Shown here piece by piece: positions 36,960-47,920 of a DNA stretch of 64,000 nt; the first letter of the stretch is position 1; each line of letters opens with the position of its first letter. Source of the stretch: Pestalotiopsis fici W106-1 (lineage: Eukaryota > Ascomycota > Sordariomycetes > Amphisphaeriales > Sporocadaceae). Made by a program: the position numbers and the translations under genes. The stretch is from NCBI RefSeq assembly GCF_000516985.1, contig NW_006917100.1:1229490-1293489 (forward strand), given 5' to 3'. The notes below the pieces were generated by a model. It did not search any database. It was given only the letters and a program-made list of their open reading frames with translations, and had not been told where the DNA came from.

Positions 36960-38100
36960 ATTATTTACGGCTGTTTTTCTCCGCGAGCATCGCCCGGACG
37001 ACTTTAAGCTCCCTTTTTACGTTTTCGACGCTTTCGCCGCTAAAGTCTTAACCTACCGAGCGTTCGCCGCCTTTTTAAGCAGTGCTTAGCTTAACCTGGA
37101 TTACTAAGATTATAGATTTTAAAAGCCGGGCTTTAGCGGTTTAAAGCTTAATATAAAGCTCCGTATAAATCGCAATAAGGTCGCCGATATAAATTCCCTT
37201 ATAGCTAGCTTTTATTAAATAGGCAGTTAATAAGCTCCGATTAAAGGTATATATAGTAAACGGGAGTGTCCGCCGTTATTCGGGGACGTATTTTATAATA
37301 AGTCGTTATTTGCTAAGGAGTTAGGCGGCGTCGGCGGATTAAATTACAAATTATAAATTTAAATGGCATTATAAGCGTAAACCGGGAATTCCTTATTTTA
37401 TAACGCGGCTGCTATTACGGCTAAAATTAGATTTATTAATAATTAAAAGGCTAGGTATAATAACGAAAAAGGTGTAAATAAAGGATTATTATTTAATCGA
37501 TTAATAAATAAAAAATTAAGAATTTAAAAAAGTCGTTTAGCCTTTAAAGCACGCTAAAATATATATCCGTTTTTTATTATTATTATTTTTTAGCTAAATA
37601 AAAGGTAAAATTATTTATATTTAGTTTGCCTTACTAATAGCGGCCCTTAAGCTATTTTTTGCTTTTTAATTTTAGATATTTATATAGCCTTTAGCTAAAT
37701 AGACGAATTTAATAGAGCTTTATTTCCTTTTACGGCAAATTGCTTTTATAAAATGCTTAGGAAAAATCTCCAAATTTAAAAATAACGTATCCCTTTATTA
37801 AAGCTTAAATAGTGGCTAAGCTTTCGGGCAAATAATTATTTTATCGGTCGTAATCCCAGGATTACGATTATAGCGTAATATATATTTTACTTTTTTTCGT
37901 ATATATCCGTTTAAGTGGCTATTATAGATCTTCCTTTTTAATCCGCAAATTAAAAACAGCGTTATATATAGTCGTTTACGGCTATTTATATATCTTAGGC
38001 GAATAGGCGCGGCTTAAAAGAGGCTGCGAATATTTTATGCTATAGTCTACCTAGTAGCTAAGTAGGATTTTTGGGCAGTCTTTATATAATTATAATATAA
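36960..38100 (+). pseudogene. degenerate frame M, unidentified protein of about 380 codons
   Basis: One plus-strand frame (codon starts 37021+3n) is continuous from about 36961 to 38100 with TAA/TAG interruptions only. Readable parts include FLREHRPDDFKLPFYVFDAF, a Cys-Pro-Pro-Leu-Phe-Gly-Asp segment at about 37267, LGGVGGLNYKL, and a long basic, then hydrophobic second half. No catalytic motif recognised. The length and lack of indels make past coding likely. Confidence 0.45.
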
Positions 38101-39959
38101 TAAGTATAGTTATTTATAATAAATATAAATAATACCTTGTTAAAATAATAATATATAAGTTAATATATAGTTTTTAATAATATCGTTTCGCAGTATTATA
38201 GCCACCCTAATATATAATATTGCAGACCAGATTAGATAAGGGGCGTCGGCTATTATATATCGCTTGCTTTTTAGATACTTTAAAAGGCATAATCTATCGT
38301 TATAAGGCCTGTAACGATTAATAAAAACTAAGTAATTAACGTATATTTAATTATATAATTATAAAAATAATATATTTATAAAAGGCCGGTTTAGAATGGC
38401 TTTCCTATATAACTTTTAATTAGCAAGGAATTTAGGATTAATTAATCCTAGCTATACGGTGACTAGAGGCACGGGCTACCCTTATCCTTAGGTATTTTTA
38501 GCATATATTATACGTATTATAAAATTTAAGTTTAAGGCGATAATAAGGCGTAATTTAGGTTTGGCTATATAGGATTATCGCCCGGTTTAGCCCGTTATTT
38601 ATAAAGGTTAAATATAATAAATTAGTAACGATTATTATTTTTATAATTGCCCTAAATATTATAATCGATATATATTTTTATAAATTTTTTGGATTTTTTA
38701 TTTAATTTTATTTGTTACCGCTTTTGCTTTTTATTTAAAATATGCAAAGAAAAAACTGTAAAGGTTAACGTTATATTTCGATTATAGGAAAAGCAAAATC
38801 GCTCGATTGATTTTGCTATTTATACTGCTGTTCGATATACGCGCTTTTGTATAAAAACCTGTATTATACTCGAGAATCCTATTTTTCCAATTCCTTCCTA
38901 AATCTATTAATTTTTGTAACGCAACCCGATTTTTTAAATTTTTTACGAAAACCTTATACGCTAAACGCGCCGCTTTCCGTAATGTTTTATAAATAATAGT
39001 TACCTTAAAGCTATAGATAAAGCGCGAAAGATTAATATAGCCAGCTTTAACCGATATTTTTATAGCTTTTTATAAGCTCGGTTATAATTCGATATTAAAA
39101 GCTTTTATTTAAAAAGTTTAAAAAAACTGGTATTATTAAAAGGTTAAAAATATAAAAATATATAATGTTACGGTTATAAATAGATAACTAGCGATTAACG
39201 AAATAGTCCGCGACGGTAGGATTAAGGCGAATTAATAACGGGAAAAGGAGAAAGCAAAGGGGCGGAAAAAAAAATAATAGGAGGATAAAAAGCAGAAAAC
39301 GCAAAAATAGGGGGTATAGGCAACGCGTAACGAATCGCCTGCGTAAACCGCTAATTATTATATATTATACTTTTAAGCGACGTAAAAAAGCTTCGCAAAC
39401 GATACGCTTTGCCGCCCTAACCGTTTATTTTTTGCGGTTAGGAAATATTATTAAAAGTATAACGGTTAATATAACTTTTTAATGCTTATATTATAAATAA
39501 TTCCTTATTTTGTTTATAAATGCTATTAATTAATCGTAAATATTACGGTGCTGTTTTTGCTAAAAACTTTGACCTCTTTTTTAATTATTTGTATTTTTAT
39601 GCGAATTTTAGGTATATTGCGGCCTATTTATTTAAATATTTTTAGATATTTAACGAATTAGTTACCGGGCCGTTATGCTAAATAATATACTGCTAATCGG
39701 AAGGCTGTAAAGCGCTAAATATTAGCAAAAACATTAGCCCTTCCTATTGTTTATGCCGACGTAATTATAATAAATTATTAAACGGTTAAAAAGGACCTTT
39801 TGTCGCTGGATATGTTTTTTATGCTTTTTTTTTCTTTTTTCACCTGTTTCTGCTTTTTGCTTTAGGCCAGATATCTGCTTTATATACAGTTAAAGGACTT
39901 TTTTCGTTTATTATCTTTTGGTCTTTATAAACACACGACTTAAACAATATAGCTGACGA
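38101..39959. other. RIP-mutated spacer
   Basis: AT-rich, no frame followed with confidence. A Lys/Glu/Gln-rich patch at 39230-39320 could be a remnant of coding sequence. Confidence 0.3.
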
Positions 39960-40465
39960 TTTTATTCCCGCTAAGGCTTTAGCTAACGGCGTTTAGGACG
40001 GAAAAGCCGTTAATATTAAACGTAAATAGGCTTAGCCTTTCGTATATTATAGGTATTAATTGCAAAATGTATATTTCCTTTTAAGTCTATTTTAGCACCT
40101 TTAAAGTGGGTATAATCTATAATATCGTTAAATTGTTAAACGGCTTATTTATTTAACGCCCCGGCTTTAGCGTTAATACCGGATATTTAACCGATAGCAA
40201 AAAAAACGGTAATGCTGCCGTTTGCGTTGCTAATAGCTTAACCGATTTTGGCTTTTAATAGATCGGTAAGGTTAAAATTACGCAGGTTAGCAACTTATAC
40301 TTTTTTAAGGCTACCGAATATATTTATTACGTAATTGGTTATTGCTAATACGAGCGCGTTCCTAAGGGTAAAAAGGAGGGTAAAGATAAAAAGGAGGTTA
40401 AGAAGGAGGTTAAAAAGAAGGAGGATAATAAGGAGACTGATTAGGACACCGATAACGAGCTCTGA
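39960..40465 (+). pseudogene. degenerate frame N, C-terminal part with a Lys/Glu-rich tail
   Basis: A plus-strand frame of about 165 codons ends in a genuine TGA at 40463-40465, a stop RIP cannot create. It reads as a globular part (GNAAVCVANSLTDFGF, then VKITQVSNLYFFKATEYIYY) followed by a Lys/Glu/Asp-rich charged tail (40370-40460). The 3' flank (40466-40690) is lightly mutated. Family unknown. Confidence 0.4.
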
Positions 40466-41739
40466 GGTAGTGAACGCACTAAAAAGTACCCTGGAATTGC
40501 TATATTCCCTTTGGGACAGAAACCTTCGATTCGTACACTTATTTTATCCTATTTATATTACCCCTGATTATTATATAACACCAAGAGCTTCGTTTCTTAA
40601 TATGGAGTACACTCATTTGTTTAACTCCCAGCTTCCTTTATAAACACCAGGACTTTTGGAGATATTTACAGATATAAGTGCTGTTACGTACGGCTTTGAC
40701 ATTTATTAAAATTTAATTATAATCGCGTTTATTAATATTTTTATAAATATGCAAATTAGTATAGGATAGCCTATTGTTATCGCCTCGAATAGGGGTTGGC
40801 GATTGCTATATCGCTTGTATTATGGTTATTATAATAAATAATAGATATAAATGGCGCTAAAATTTTGTTATTTGTATTATCGTTATATATATTATAGTAA
40901 TTAATGGCTTTCGTCTTTTTTTACCGCCTTTTATTTTTAAGCCGTAATAATCCCGGCGCTTTTATATAGGATCGGCTTTTATATCTCGTCCAATTTTACT
41001 AGATTCTTCCAGGTCTTATCTTATTATAATAGTAATCCTTATTAGTGCTAATCGTTACTTTTAACGTATTAATTATAAATATAATTAAATTAAAATAATA
41101 AGTTTTATATTGTTTTATGGTTTTGTTAAAAATTTTAAAATAGGGTGCAAAATATTAAATTAGAGGTCTTAGGGGCTTTGTAGTTAACCTGGGGTATTAA
41201 ATATATCCTTATATATAGCACGGAGGAATTTGTTTAATATATTGGCTATTTTTAAAATAATGCTATTTCTTAAGGCGATGCTTAGCTGCTATATCCTTTT
41301 ACCTTAAAATAAAATACTTAAAGCGCTAGGAAATTATTTAAGCATTAATTTATTAATCGGTATAAAATAAATATAATGTTACGAAAATACCGCTATAATT
41401 AGCGTTGCCCTAACGGGATTATATACGGTGCCATTTTTAATAAAAAATGGAACCTTAAGCGATACCGCGTCTAATATAATTAAGGTAAAAATCGGCAATA
41501 AAGCGCTAGCGCCAATATCTTAGGTACCGCTTCGTTATCTAAAAATGCAGCTCTGGTGCTATTATAAATAGGCCTAGGTATTATAGTCCTTTTTAGGGTT
41601 ACCTTATTATTAGCTATTATTATTAATATTATAATTTTAGGTATAGCGCCTATTTTATTCGCCGGCTTAGTATACGATAAATTCGAGTATCGCGCGTTTT
41701 TTTTAGCTTAATCCTTTTTATTATTATTTCTTTTAAGCT
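40466..41739. other. spacer, lightly mutated at first, then RIP-mutated
   Basis: 40466-40690 keeps CA and TG; the rest is RIP-mutated. No gene seen. Confidence 0.35.
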
Positions 41740-43060
41740 TACTACTAAATATAAATTAAAATAATCCTAAGGCGAAACGGTATTAATTTAAACGTAAACG
41801 CTTCGAAAAACCGATACCTAGCTATAAAGTTAAGCTATTAAAATCGGCTTATTAGCAAAAAACAATTAAATGGCTTTCGGACGCTAAAAAACGCTATTTC
41901 GAATTATAGATCCGTGCTTTAATAACCTTATAGGGTTTTTTATTTTTCGTCGGCAGCTGCGGTATATATTTTATTTATTTAGTAAATTAAATAAACTTAA
42001 AGGCTAACGAGGTCGTTAAGCATTTAAATTAAAGCAATATTTTAATAAATTAATTATATATTTTCGAATTTGATTTTATAGTCCTATTTCCTATCCCGGG
42101 AAATGCCTTTTTTATTATTTTGCTAAAAAAACCCGAGCTAATAGCATTTATAATAAAAGTTAATTATTACTAAATTAGTTAATTTTATGCTTTTCTATTT
42201 ATATATAATATTATTTATTTTTATTAAATATTTAAATATTTAGATTATACGATTACGGTTATAAAAGCAGCCGCGTAATATAAATAATAGCCGTATAGCG
42301 GCGTAAAGCTCGATAATTTTTTAAAATACGGCCTGTTTTAGCGTATAAATAGCTTTTATTTTTGCTATAACTAATTTTATATTTTGCCTTTTTATATCGT
42401 TTATAAGCCGGTCGCCGTTAATAAGTCGTAAGCCGAATGCTTTAACCGCGCGCGGTTTTTTTAAGTTTATAATTGCTTTATCCCGGCCGCTTACGATAAA
42501 TATAATCCCTTTTATTTAATATAATACGTAATGCTAACGATATATAAAAAGTATTTAATTTAGGTATAGCTTTATCGTACGTTTAAAGGCTTCGAAAATT
42601 TATTACCGCCTCGGCGGCTATGGTTATACCTATTCCCTTTTTTAGAATATAAGCTTTTTATATATTATATCGGTATAAAACAGGCGATTAATATGCGAGT
42701 GTATAATCGTATTCCGCTTATACGAAGGAAAGTAAATTATAAGCCGGGCTTTATATATAGTTTGTATTTATCGGATCGTATAAAGGGATTTGCAAAAGTC
42801 GTCGATTTATAGGCTTATATTGTTTATTATTATAAAGATTGCAATAATTAAAATAGGCTAGCTAAAGTGCGCCGGATTATAACGCTATAAAAGCAATATA
42901 TTAATATAAAGGTGGTGCTAGGTTATAATGCTATATAATAAAAATTGGATTAGCTAAACTCGCTAAATTTTAGGTGGGCTTACGTAAAAAAATAAGGTTT
43001 GCGATTATAATACGTATTTAGCGTATGCTTAGGCATACAAAAAAATAATATAATTTATTA
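41740..43060 (+). pseudogene. degenerate frame O, paralogue of frame F
   Basis: One plus-strand frame (codon starts 41880+3n) is continuous for about 440 codons, stops TAA/TAG only. Its segment at 42299-42370 reads GVKLDNFLKYGLF, then RINSFYFCY, matching frame F at about two thirds of positions. Downstream parts include PPRRLWLYLFPFLEYKLFIY and RIPLIRRKVNYKPGFIYSLY. It lies closest to the right end of the block. Function unknown. Confidence 0.5.
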
Positions 43061-43373
43061 AATTATAATTTTTATAATAGGCTTATTAAGCGCGTGTAGT
43101 TACGCAGTTATGGCCAGATATAGTTTATAAATTAGCTTAAGTAAAAGGAAGCTATTTTTTATATATAAATTCTATCGTAACCTACGTAGGCACCGGATTA
43201 ATTATATATCCGGTGCCGAAAATCGGGTGCACCCGTAATAATTCTATATTTATAATAATATATATTTTCTGCCTATTACCACTATTTTGCCAAAAGCCGA
43301 CTCTAATATTTATTGCCTATTATTAAAATAATGCATTAATAAAAACCTTACGAGATAGCTAGAAAAACGAGTG

Positions 43374-43415
43374 AAATAGCGCAAGACCTGCCTTAAATAG
43401 CATAAGACCTGTATA
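43374..43415. repeat. 21-bp imperfect tandem repeat near the right end
   Basis: AAATAGCGCAAGACCTGCCTT (43374-43394) is followed by a copy with 16/21 matches (43395-43415), just inside the right inverted repeat. Confidence 0.6.
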
Positions 43416-43439
43416 AAACAGTGTTTTTGGAGTCGATTT

Positions 43440-43454
43440 TTACCTAAAATGGCA
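43440..43454 (-). repeat. right terminal inverted repeat candidate
   Basis: TTACCTAAAATGGCA, the reverse complement of the left copy at 6632-6646 with one mismatch. Normal dinucleotide composition resumes within a few tens of bases to its right. Confidence 0.55.
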
Positions 43455-43473
43455 GTCATCCCCATTTTTCTGT

Positions 43474-45459
43474 TAGATAAGGCTGCCCTTCTCTTACGCC
43501 TCATCTGCCAAGCAGGCGTGCGTTTCTTGGTGTGTTGTCTGCCTCGGCAGTTGTTTTTTTGCTCCTCCCAAAAGGCCCCAGCTCCTAGTTGGCATCACCT
43601 GATCTGATCAATGAGGGTCTCTCCAAACGGCGCGCCTCCTCAAGATCCCTGACATGCCTACGGAGACCTACTACGTGGCGTGCTGAGGAGCATGGAGAGA
43701 GATTGTGAGCGGATACTATTGACTGCAAGACCATACTATGTACCTGAGATAAGAGACGATGATGATGGCGTTGGCGATGATTCGTGGCATCGTATTCAGG
43801 GACCTTTTGGTTCGTTTTTTTCCCCCTCCCTTGTTCTTCTCATGTTGATATTGTCTTTGTTCAAGATGCCGTAAAGACGGTGACAAGTCAGCTGCAGCTC
43901 ATGACCGCCAAGACGGCAGTTCCAGCGCAACGGACAAACAAACAAAGAAGAAAATAGTTGCGGAGCTTTGCGCAGCTCCAGAAAGTCCTCGCCGCGCGTC
44001 CGGACCATCTCCGCCCACGTTGATTCGGCGGAGGCGCCCACGACGAGTGCATATATAGTGATATACGATATCACGAGATGTATAGTACGTTGATAGATCA
44101 TAATTGGACTACTGTAACTGCTCAGAAAGGAAAGGGGCGGAGGCGCTCCACTTCCGCCAGCGGAGTTGACTGTGGACACTTGCTTGCCTTGCTTGAAGTG
44201 GACATTGAAACCAACGGAGTTGAGAAGCTCGCGTGCGTGTACGTAGTACTGTGTAGGGGCAGGAGGAGGAGAAGCGCTTTCGAGCACCAATGCTGCTGGC
44301 GGCAACCGGCACGATGGACGAGGGCGTGGTTTGTTCCACCTACATGCCTCGGGATTCGGTACGATTGGGCATATAGTATCGTACATATCTGGGCAGCAAG
44401 GGTTGGCAGCAGCTATCAAATAGAAGGGGTTCCTTTTATTTTTATTTCCCACTTGTTTTCTTTTTTGTGCCCCCACTGAACGGTGTCTGCTGACCATACA
44501 GAGAGTGTTTCGTCTACCGACTCTTTTTGTTTTGTGTATCCCGAGGTGTGAAGTAGCGGTATCGTATTGCAGCTTATTGGGTGCAAACTCTTCCCAGAGC
44601 TACTTGCTCGACGGTGTGCATGATGTGAGGCATCCGATCGTCTATGGGAGGCACTTTTTGCAGGATCGCAAGGAGCAGCTTTGAGAATAGAAAAAAGTCT
44701 GCCGCATCTTGCCGACTGCCCGATCCAATAGGACCGATACTACCGTGTACCTTGCCAATCATGAACGCCAAGTCTGGTTCCTGAAACGGCGCATCATGAC
44801 AGATGTGGTTAAGATCTGTGTGTTTCTAGCTGTCTAAATGCATTTGCTACGTGGTGATCGTCGTATAAAATTTTTGGATTATCTGTCACAGGTACGAACT
44901 ATCCGTACTGCACTACTTGACGTTACACGTGTGTATGGATGTTTAACTGATTAAAATGTGGGACCACTATCCCATGCAAGTAAGCAGGGTACGTACCCGC
45001 CTCTAAGCAGCACATGTGCACACCATGGTTAGTTAGCGTGGTGGAAACAGGAAATGAACCACTGGAAAGTTGAAGAGGTTCTCCCCCACCGAAGCATTCA
45101 GTGCACTGAAAGTCCCGTTCCGAACATAAGTCACGTTTTTGCGCGCCAGTTTCGCATCCGTTTTGGTGGGGCCGCCCCGCGTTACCTGTCTGCTTACCTG
45201 AGGTACCTACTATCAAACACAATGCTACTCGCATCCTCCTCTGAACCTCACAGACCACAGGGCAACAGAGCACACGATTTTTGGGACGCTTCCAGAAGAA
45301 ACACTACGTACCTACTTTTTTTTTCCTTTTCTCTCTGGGGTTGCCCCATCTCGGAATCAATTCCGGATCTATTCTACTTTGAGAGCATTTGACGTTGCTT
45401 TCTCTCACCAACTACGGAGTACTCCAGCCACTCGACAGCTCAGCCTCTAGCCATGCAAC
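43474..45459. other. intergenic region between the RIP block and TDP1
   Basis: Normal composition. A minus-strand open frame of 233 codons (43796-44497) has no recognisable motif, is overlapped by other frames and is probably chance. The last 120 bases before TDP1 are pyrimidine-rich, as in fungal promoters. Confidence 0.45.
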
Positions 45460-45479
45460 ATGGCTCAGTCCGTCTATGA
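45453..45479 (+). promoter_or_regulatory. overlapping upstream ORF at the TDP1 start
   Basis: An ATG at 45453, seven bases before the TDP1 ATG and out of frame with it, opens an 8-codon uORF ending in TGA at 45477-45479, inside the TDP1 coding region. If the leader includes it, TDP1 must be translated by leaky scanning. The TDP1 ATG has the stronger context (A at -3, G at +4). Confidence 0.5.
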
Positions 45480-47920
45480 CAGTGACGATGATCCTGACTT
45501 GAGGCGTGCGATTGAGCTGTCACTTGCAGCTGATTCTACTACTGGGGCACGGAAAAATGAGACTATTGAGCTGAGCTCTGACGAGTCTGAATCTGATGAG
45601 GATCTCAAGCGTGCCATTGCCCTATCGCTCGGACAAGACATAACAGAGGGGGCTAGAAAGTCTGGTCAAGGCGGCACAAGTCAGGACGAAAATAGTAAGC
45701 AAGATGAAGAAGACGAAGACGATAGTGATGACGATGACCTCAACAAAACACCGGTTTACCGGCCCAAGAAGAAGATAACGTCGGAGCCTACAACCAAGAG
45801 TCTCCCAGTTCAAGAAAAACCAACGCAGGAACAAGACGCACCACAGAGTTCTGCGTCGAGCATATTGGGATTAATGGGCACCAATCGCAAACAGATGGAA
45901 GAGGAACGGCTGGCCCGACTCGCCGCAAAAAGAAAGGCCCCAGACACTGAGCAGGAATCGCAGGGCCGAGAGAGCAGGCCACGGGCGGGAGCGGTGCCCG
46001 CGGCCTCGACTTCCATGGTAAGCAACACAGGGCCAAGTAAGAAGAGGAATACCAGTGCACACTTGCCTTTTCCCAAGGGTGTTGTCAAGAAGACGTTTGC
46101 GAGGGGGTTTTCAAGGACTAGTGATGATATCAAGATCGACGAGATCCTCCAGAAAGAGCACTTGCAACTCGCTGTGCTGAGCTCTTTCCAATGGGACGAG
46201 GCATGGCTGAATTCCAAGATCGACTTCAAGAGGACTAATGTGGTTTTGGTTGCCTTTGCAAACAGCGAGGAACAGGTTCGGTCTACCCTCGAGGCAATGG
46301 TCAACTCGTGCTAACTCGATGAACATAGCAACATGAGATCACAGAAAACGCCCGTCAATCTTTTGGAGGCACCAAGATCAAGATGTGTTTCCCCCCGATG
46401 TCCGGCATTGGAAACATGCATTCAAAATTGCAACTTCTAAAATTCGCCAATTACCTCCGGATCGTCGTACCATCTGGTAATCTGGTGCCCTATGATTGGG
46501 GCGAGACTGGTGTTATGGAGAATGTGAGGCTTGCCAGAAAAAAGTCCAGGGACCAACCACGGCACGCCATGATTTGCTGATCGGCTTTGCAGATGGTCTT
46601 CATTATAGACCTCCCGCTTCTCAAGGACCCAGATGAGGCCCATGTTCTAACTCCTTTTGGCGAAGAACTTGCTTTCTTCTTGAGGGCCCAGGGACTGGAA
46701 CAGAGTTTGGTCAAGAGCCTAGAGAAGTATGATTTTTCCGAGACGAAGGGAATTGCTTTCGTCCACACAATGTAGGTACTCATCTTAAATTTCGCCGCCA
46801 TGCAACTTTCTTTTGACTTTGTACTAACGCATGTAATAGCGGGACGTCGCGCGCTGGAAACGCTGACGATTGGAAGCGGACCGGTGAGTGCAAAAAATGC
46901 TTCTCTCAACTTCATGTATCGACATGCGCATATGGCCTGATGTCTCATTGTCATTAAAACGTTCCTTGTTTTTATTCCTCTCAGAATGATGGTGATCTGC
47001 TCCTGACCACAACGGCAGGCTATTGCGGTCTCGGACGTGCCATATCAGCACTGGGCCTTGACACGTCGGCTGATGTCGAGCTCGACTACATTGTCTCGTC
47101 ACTCGGCTCGGTCAACCATGACCTACTGACTGCCATATACTATGCAGCCCAGGGCAATGATGGCCTGAAGGAATACAATGAGAGATCGGCTAGGGGAAAG
47201 AGAGCCAAGGCCATCTCCATCAAAGCCGCTCTTGGGAAGATCAACGATCAACTTCGTATCTACTTTCCGTCCCAAGAGACGGTGGAACGTAGCCGCGGAG
47301 GCACAGAGGTCAGTGTTGGCGGCGCACTTGAATCATGCATGCACTTGACATGCCCGGCGCTAACGGCTATGTAGTCAGCAGGATCTATCTGCGCCCAGTC
47401 TAAATGGTGGAACTCGGATACGTTTCCGCGACAATTAGTTCACGAGAGTCAGAATGTGAGGCCGGGCGTGTTGCTACACAGCAAGATGCTGTTAGCACGG
47501 TCCAAGAACTCACCAGGAAAACAGCCCATCGCCTGGGCGTATATCGGATCCGCGAACCTTTCCGAAAGTGCCTGGTAAGCCTCACACAGCCCGCGAACAT
47601 CATACGTTAATCCACTTGGTTGGCAGAGAATAAACTGATTCGAACTGGCATCAATTTTTAGGGGCCGGCTGACTAGAGACAAGCGGACGGGGAATCCCAA
47701 GCTCAACTGTCGCAACTGGGAGTGTGGTGTCGTACTCTCGCCGTCGGCCAGGACCGACAAGCATATTAGCGACAGCCGCGCTGCAGCCAATAATGGCGCT
47801 GCCGCGGCACCGGCGGACGACATGTCTGTCTTCCTGGGCAGCATTCCTGTGCCGATCATCTGGCCCAGTGAGGCGTATGGCAGAACCAAGACGAAGAAGC
47901 CTTGGCTCTTTCTCGAGTAA
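45460..47920 (+). CDS. TDP1: tyrosyl-DNA phosphodiesterase 1 with N-terminal UIMs
   Basis: Phospholipase-D-superfamily nuclear repair enzyme that hydrolyses the bond between a topoisomerase I tyrosine and a DNA 3' phosphate. Exons are 45460-46275, 46329-46523, 46593-46771, 46840-46883, 47019-47308, 47375-47574 and 47662-47920, giving 660 aa. Each junction restores a conserved Tdp1 segment. Catalytic motif 1 is H303-S-K305 with N323 (MHSKLQLLK ... SGNLVPYDWGETGV). Motif 2 is H543-S-K545 with GSANLSESAW. WKRTGYCGLGRA spans the fourth intron. The N-terminal about 200 residues are acidic and disordered and carry two ubiquitin-interacting motifs (about 11-24, DLRRAIELSLAA; 46-59, DLKRAIALSLGQ), with a possible SUMO-interacting motif between them (TIELSSDESE, from 35). 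Some donors are weak (GTTCGG for intron 1), so the intron 1 boundary is the least certain. The gene points away from the RIP block. Confidence 0.93.

Larger units (their letters stand above)
6617..43473. mobile_element. RIP-mutated AT-rich block, possibly one giant TIR-bounded element
   Basis: About 36.9 kb of TA-rich DNA with the RIP signature: CA and TG dinucleotides almost vanish while TA is very common. In 17221-17820 I counted by eye about 4 CA, 7 TG and 38 CG. The change at both edges is abrupt. A 15-bp inverted repeat sits at the two edges (6632-6646 and 43440-43454, 14/15 identical), and a TA dinucleotide flanks both candidate ends (6615-6616 and 43474-43475). Inside are at least a dozen long degenerate frames on both strands, whose stops are nearly all TAA or TAG, as RIP of Gln and Trp codons predicts. 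Because RIP acts on duplicated DNA, the block is or was repetitive in the genome. Alternatives are several nested transposons, or a relic of a large invader such as a Polinton-like element. I saw no polymerase, integrase or tyrosine recombinase motif. Confidence 0.75.

Noticed and set aside
6617..43473. Starship element
   Set aside because: No DUF3435 tyrosine recombinase could be recognised near either end, and the inverted repeats are atypical; not excluded if the captain gene is badly mutated.
43796..44497. 233-codon open frame on the minus strand
   Set aside because: No recognisable motif, biased composition from underlying repeats, overlapped by a plus-strand frame of 133 codons, and no supporting start or intron context.
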